A DNA stretch of 64,000 bases, taken from contig JAVMKO010000003.1 in NCBI GenBank assembly GCA_032164245.1, positions 138,063,259 to 138,127,258 on the forward strand. The letters are read 5' to 3'. The notes beneath the pieces are model-generated. The model ran no database searches, was not told the DNA's origin, and worked only from the letters and a program-made list of their open reading frames with translations. A program made the position numbers and the translations under genes. The first letter of the stretch is position 1. Each line of letters opens with the position of its first letter. The stretch comes from Sternotherus odoratus (Eukaryota > Chordata > Testudines > Kinosternidae). Of this stretch, positions 59,707 through 64,000 are shown in pieces.

Positions 59707-60439
59707 CTCACCCATGTGCAGGAATTGTGCTGGTGAGGCCCTGGTTCCCAGCTGAGGAATTGCTGTCATGTGTTGGCATGCTGAGTGAAGGTGAGGTGTC
59801 ACTGATCAATCTATTAAATATATTCAATTCAAAAAATGAAATATGTTTGAGTCAAGTTGAATAGAGCATGGGGCCAGGAGGAGGGTGGCCAGGTAAACAT
59901 CTCAAATCGCTAATCCTTTGGCCTATAGTCTGCCTAACACACATTTCATTGATCAGATTGAGTTTGCATGGTCTTCATAAAGCAGACGCATGCAGAAACA
60001 CAGTCCTGCTGCCAGTAAAAGGGAAATCGCATTTTAAATAAACAATGATGTCAAAATATTTAAAGTTATTTTATTCCATGTTAATTTCAATTGGAGTTTT
60101 ACATACAAGTTAAAATATTTTCCAATATTTGCTTTCTGATATGGTGTTTTGGGTTTAAATGTATAAGGACTATAGCATGAATCAGACTGCCCTGGAAACA
60201 ACTGCCCATTGTTGTCAGCTAGAGTGTTCATATCTGCAGTGGATGCTAGTAAATTCTCTTAAAGGAATGAAGCCATATCATGCACCATCACAATAACCAT
60301 CATATCTGTCCTAAATTTAAAACTTGGGTTGTGTTTTAGACTGAGTGCTATCAAGCCCTTAATATTAAAGCATTAAATCTAAAAAAGATGAGTCCAGGAC
60401 ACAGGGCCGGCGACAGAAATTTGGGGCCCCCCTACTCTA

Positions 60440-61000
60440 ATAGTTTGAGGGGCCCCCCAGCCCAGCCAGGCCCCCCCAGCCCAGCCGACATTGGCTGGGG
60501 GCCCCCCAGCCCAGCCCAGCCGACAGCGGCTGGGGCCCCCCCAGCCCAGCCGCCCCCCCCCAGCCCAGCTGACAGCCCAGCCCAGCTGACAGTCAGCTGG
60601 GGGGGTGGCAGGGCTGGGGGGGGGGAGAGCCGGCTGGGCTGCGGGGGGCCCCCAGCCCAGCCGGCCCCCCGCAGCCCAGCCGGCGCTCCCCCCCCCAGCT
60701 GACAGCGGCTGGGGGCCCCCCAGCCCAGCCAGCCACCCCCCCCAGCCCTGCCACCCCCCCAGCTGACAGCGGCTGGGGGGCCCCCAGTCCAGCCGGCGCT
60801 CCCCCCCCCCAGCTGACAGCGGCTGGGGGCTCCCCAGCCCAGCCGGCCACCCCCACCAGCCCCGCCACCCCCCCCAGCTGACAGCAGCTGGGGGGTCCCC
60901 AGCCCAGCCGGCGCTCCCCCCCCCAGCGGACAGCGGCTGGGGGCTCCCCAGCCCAGCCGCCCCCCCTCCCCAGCCCAGCTGGCGCTTCCCCTCCCCCCCA
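60440..61000. repeat. CAGCTGACAGCGGCTGGGGG minisatellite
   Basis: Tandem units with the core CAGCTGACAGCGGCTGGGGG and CCAGCCCAGCCGGC. GACAGC landmarks at 60701, 60765, 60815, 60880 and 60929 give alternating spacings of 64, 50, 65 and 49 bp, so the real period is a dimer of about 114 bp. Units contain CAGCNG palindromes and C runs. Confidence 0.85.
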
Positions 61001-61128
61001 GCTGGCAGCAGCGAGAGCCTCCCTTGCTGCTCCCTCCCTCCCTCCCCCGGACTGAGCCGCTGCCGCTGGCCGGGCTCTCTGCTCCAGCCGGGGACAGGCG
61101 CTCGTCCGGGGGAGAGCCGCGCCAGATG

Positions 61129-61194
61129 ACTACGGGTAGAGCTGTACCGGGCCCCCCCTAAAGTCGGGGGACCCGGTACAGCTCTACCCGTAGT
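61129..61194. repeat. Perfect 23-bp inverted repeat
   Basis: 61129-61151 (ACTACGGGTAGAGCTG...GGG) is the exact reverse complement of 61172-61194, with a 20-base loop that itself has C5/G5 pairing. It sits 21 bp from the right end of the hAT. It has no T-run after it and is not a bacterial terminator; it is a subterminal structure of the transposon. Confidence 0.9.
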
Positions 61195-61215
61195 ACCCCC
61201 CTGTCGCCGGCCCTG

Positions 61216-61928
61216 CCGGGACATCTACAAATGACTGAGTTCACTTAATAGATGGTGATTTGAGCTTGTCGTGACCCTTGGTTGTCTGAAATCAGAAGCT
61301 CAGAAATACAAGACGACTTTTTGCATCTTGATCAATGGTGTGTGTAAACCCTGTTTATTTAAATAACAGTAGATAGTTTAATGTTCATCACTCACAGTGA
61401 GCTTTTTATCTTTTTCCTGTAGGTTCTTGCTTTCTTTCTGACCTAACTGCTCAAATAAAGTACAAGGTGTGTTGCTCTTTACATACCAGCAGTTTAAGTT
61501 ATAAAGCCACTCTTACTGACCTGATCTCAGATAAATACCCTCCTGGGAAGTTCTAAGTTATTTGCTGACACACAGTTGGATTAGGAGGGGTACACTCTGT
61601 GAGAAAGCAGACATCTTCCTGTCCATGAAAAATCTTTGACCCTTGGTCTTTGCCCTTGAAAAAAAGGTTGAGTATGCATTTTTGTAAGATGTGTGAAAGT
61701 GACCTGTCAGTTTTCTTTTGAGGGGCAAAGAACTTTAATGGGACTATGGAAGTTGAAAGACTTCCATTGGATTCGATAGGGGCATAGAAAGAAATGCTGT
61801 TGTCTAGAGACTCAGGCAGAAAGTAGCTTGTCTCTGTAGAGTTTGAAAATGTACTGCAATGTTCTCAGTACCAACTTGGAAAATATTGATAGTATGGTGG
61901 ATCTCCTGATTATAAATATGGGACTATA
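61216..61928. other. No gene recognised
   Basis: Unique AT-rich sequence between the hAT and the Tigger-type MITE. Nothing found. Confidence 0.5.
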
Positions 61929-62233
61929 CAGTAGACTCTCGATTATCCAGGAATGGATTAACCAGGATGTGGATTAACCAGGATGTAAAAATAATAATAA
62001 TGCGGAACTCATAGGGTCGGCTCTGGCTTTGTTGCCGCCCCAAGCACACACACACACACACACAAACCCACTAGGGTTCAGGGAAGCCAGTGAACCAACA
62101 CCCCCTCCCCCCGGCGCAGGGTGGCTGGTGAACCACCCCCCTCTCCCCATATTTCCTATGGATGGTGATTAGCCAGGATTTTATTAACCAGAATTAAGTT
62201 TTTCCCTATCATCCTGGATAATCGAGTCTACTG
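61929..62233. mobile_element. Tigger/pogo-type MITE with TA duplication
   Basis: Terminal inverted repeats CAGTAGACTCTCGATTATCC at the left and, reverse complemented, CAGTAGACTCGATTATCC at the right, with TA at 61927-61928 and 62234-62235. This is the standard end and target of Tigger (Tc1/mariner-pogo) elements. Subterminal GGATTAACCAGGATGT is duplicated (61955-61986). Inside are a CA run (62045-62063) and a piece with GGTCGGCTCTGGC, GTTGCCGCCCC that may be a nested hAT end. No transposase. Confidence 0.85.
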
Positions 62234-62235
62234 TA

Positions 62236-62754
62236 ATTTTGATTCAGCTCTATATCATGGTGATCAAGCCATAAAACTACATTGATAGTTGGCTTTTAGG
62301 ACTGAGAAAATTACATCTTTATGAACATCAGTATGAACGTGGTGGGGGGAGGGGAAATACTGAAAGAAAAACGAAATAAATCATTCCCTAATCAGGAAGG
62401 GATTACTAACAGAGGCAACAGAACATAGCTTTGTAATAGAATGCATTTGTTTTTTGACGTCTCCTCTTTCAGCCTGTCCCCCAGCTCCACTCTTTCATGC
62501 TAATGTTTTCTTAGAAAAATTGTTCTTAATTGAAGTTCAAACAATATTAGACATTTTTATGAGGGCTTGGCTGTTTTCCACAAAGCAGTATTTGGATAAA
62601 TGCTCAGGAGCTTCATTACTGTTTTTTTTTTCATTTGTTGTCACATATATTTAAATACAAAACCTATCACCCATAATTCCACATTTCTTTTGCTGGAAAA
62701 TGAATTTGCCTCAAATTATAGTTGTTTGAGACACAAATGAAACTCATTATATAC
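62236..62754. other. No gene recognised
   Basis: AT-rich unique sequence between two MITEs. Nothing found. Confidence 0.5.
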
Positions 62755-63045
62755 TAGGGGTGGCCAAACCACAGCTCATGAGCTGCATGCAGCTCTTTTG
62801 CAGCCCCAGGAGCCCCCAGTGCCCTCCCCCATTCTCTGCCTACCAGACTAGGGGAGCTCAAGGCTTCTGTCCTCAGTGGAGTAATGGGCCTAAGGGCTTC
62901 AACCTCATGGGAGGTGCCTACCAGGGCCCAGGGCTTCAGCGGGAGCAGGGCTGAAGCCCCGCGCACCAACAGGTGCACCCCGGCTTTCAAACTTCTGAAT
63001 ATTTGTCTTATGAGGCTCGAAGAGTGAGTAAATTTGGCCACCCTT
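62755..63045. mobile_element. hAT MITE (AGGGGTGGCCAAA ends)
   Basis: The left end TAGGGGTGGCCAAACCACAGCTC and the reverse-complemented right end AGGGTGGCCAAATTTACTC form a terminal inverted repeat. It is related to the element at 38769-39143 (CCGGGGTGGCCAAC). Flanks TTATATAC and TATATATAC are compatible with an 8-bp duplication in AT-rich DNA but are not decisive. Non-coding. Confidence 0.65.
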
Positions 63046-64000
63046 TATATATACATATAATAGGGCAAAAATACTCATTTCTGTTTAGTCTGTATAAAGT
63101 AAGAGTAGCTGTAATAACTCTAATGAAGTCTCTGATTTACATCAATGCAACTGAAATCAGAATCTGGACTTTGGTTTTTAGTCAGTGAAGCATCCTGATG
63201 GAAGCTAATATAAAAATGTGGGCTATTGTAATGATTTCTTTTCCATATTCCATGGCACATAATATGGTTGACCCTATGACCCAGGGCAGTTTACCCCACA
63301 TTTCTCCTTAATTTCACCCATTTAACTTAATGATTAAAGCATTCCCATGCAGTAAATTCTACTGTTAAGACTGGGCATCCATTTCCACTTGAAACCCTTA
63401 TTTTCAGTAATGTAGACATATTCTGAAAATTTGAACAAAATCTGTTCAGCCATTTTTGAGTTAGAAAAACAATGGGGAAAGAAGATGCTTCTCCTGCTTT
63501 GAAAATAATTCATCCAGCCTTTTCTTGCCAGCAAATAACTCCAAAGAAACTAAATGTATGATAGAATAACATTGTATATGTTAAACCTTTAATAAAGTCC
63601 CAACAGAGGGAATAGGGTGACTGCTGGTTTAGTGCAACATTAAATATAGCAAACAACTAGTATTAATGCAACACAAAGCATTCCAAAAGATAGAAAACAA
63701 CATGGTAACTCTGTTTTTAATATTGGTCAACTGCAGAAGTATGCTGAATTTTATGTGAAGAGTTTAGAGGTTAATGTTAGCAATTCCCCTCAAGTGGTTG
63801 AGTTTCTTGTAGTTTCCTTGTCAAGATATGTCAATTCCAAAAATGTTTGTTTAAAATTGTCTGACTGCCCCACCAAAACCACAAAAATACAATTTAATAC
63901 GTTGTTATATAAATAGAGGCTACAAATGTCAATTCTATATATTAATTTTTTTATGTAAGACAACTATATATACTATGGGCATTATTTCCAAAGATAAACA
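63046..64000. other. No gene recognised
   Basis: AT-rich unique sequence to the end of the window. No recognised frame or repeat end. Confidence 0.5.

Larger units (their letters stand above)
58741..60401. other. No gene; one hAT fragment and one foldback
   Basis: Apart from the hAT right end (59406-59621) and the foldback at 59650-59706, this is unique sequence with short frames only. A G run lies at 59448-59460. Confidence 0.5.
60402..61215. mobile_element. GC-rich hAT element with perfect TIR and 8-bp TSD
   Basis: Both ends carry a perfect 15-bp inverted repeat, CAGGGCCGGCGACAG. Flanks CCAGGACA (60394-60401) and CCGGGACA (61216-61223) differ at one base and give an 8-bp hAT duplication. 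The 814-bp interior is mostly a GC-rich tandem array (60440-61000) followed by GC-rich single-copy text and a perfect hairpin next to the right end. No transposase. Long minus-strand open frames through it (60379-61224) come from the array, not from a gene. Confidence 0.85.

Noticed and set aside
61129..61194. Hairpin as a transcription terminator
   Set aside because: The genome is eukaryotic, there is no T-run, and the hairpin belongs to the end of a hAT transposon.
60379..61224. 281-codon minus-strand open frame rich in Gly, Ala and Trp
   Set aside because: It coincides with the GC-rich tandem array of the hAT element. Stop codons are rare at this base composition, and several frames are open at once.
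1..64000. tRNA, rRNA or host protein-coding genes
   Set aside because: I looked on both strands for conserved tRNA boxes, rRNA text and exon-like frames with domains and found none I could support. Very short exons of a large intron-rich gene could be missed by eye.

Overview
The window reads as non-coding vertebrate chromosomal DNA made largely of transposable elements. No host exon, rRNA, tRNA, operon or CRISPR array could be supported. The repeats point to a non-avian sauropsid, most likely a turtle. They include CR1 LINE 3' ends with ATTCTATG tails, degraded MIR/CORE-type SINE pieces, many hAT and PIF/Harbinger MITEs, a Penelope-like element with RT and GIY-YIG parts, a Helitron pair and LTR-type solo elements. 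The species call is inference from repeat content; the sequence holds no species-specific gene.

Layout. 1-13.2 kb is mostly old, AT-rich unique sequence with one hAT MITE (2765-3033), two CR1 fragments (6184-6720 plus, 11191-11702 minus) and a TG/GA microsatellite. At 13.2-15.7 kb lie a Penelope 3' fragment and a hAT-like element. At 17069-21577 lies a near-complete PIF/Harbinger element, copy 1. At 22.7-24.1 kb are a hairpin-rich MITE and a hAT inserted in another hAT. At 27710-30934 two Helitron-like elements lie head to tail, 2 bp apart, full of C-rich minisatellite; a solo LTR interrupts the first. 36.4-39.2 kb holds an LTR-like element, a Harbinger-type MITE and a hAT MITE. 45.5-47.4 kb is a Penelope-like element. 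53492-57789 is Harbinger copy 2, in inverted orientation to copy 1. At 60402-61215 a GC-rich hAT carries a tandem array and a perfect 23-bp hairpin. A Tigger-type MITE (61929-62233) and another hAT MITE follow.

The two Harbinger copies are the most informative part. Each has a HARBI1-like DDE transposase gene and a converging two-exon gene for a Myb/SANT-like DNA-binding protein. Each also has, inside the intron of the Myb-like gene on the transposase strand, a third open frame. This frame gives 96 codons in one exon plus a short upstream exon joined by GT/AG sites at the same place in both copies, with its own AATAAA about 50 bp after the stop. Transposase and Myb-like frames carry isolated nonsense or frameshift lesions in each copy. 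Both copies are therefore probably dead, but the lesions differ, so the intact ancestor can be recognised.
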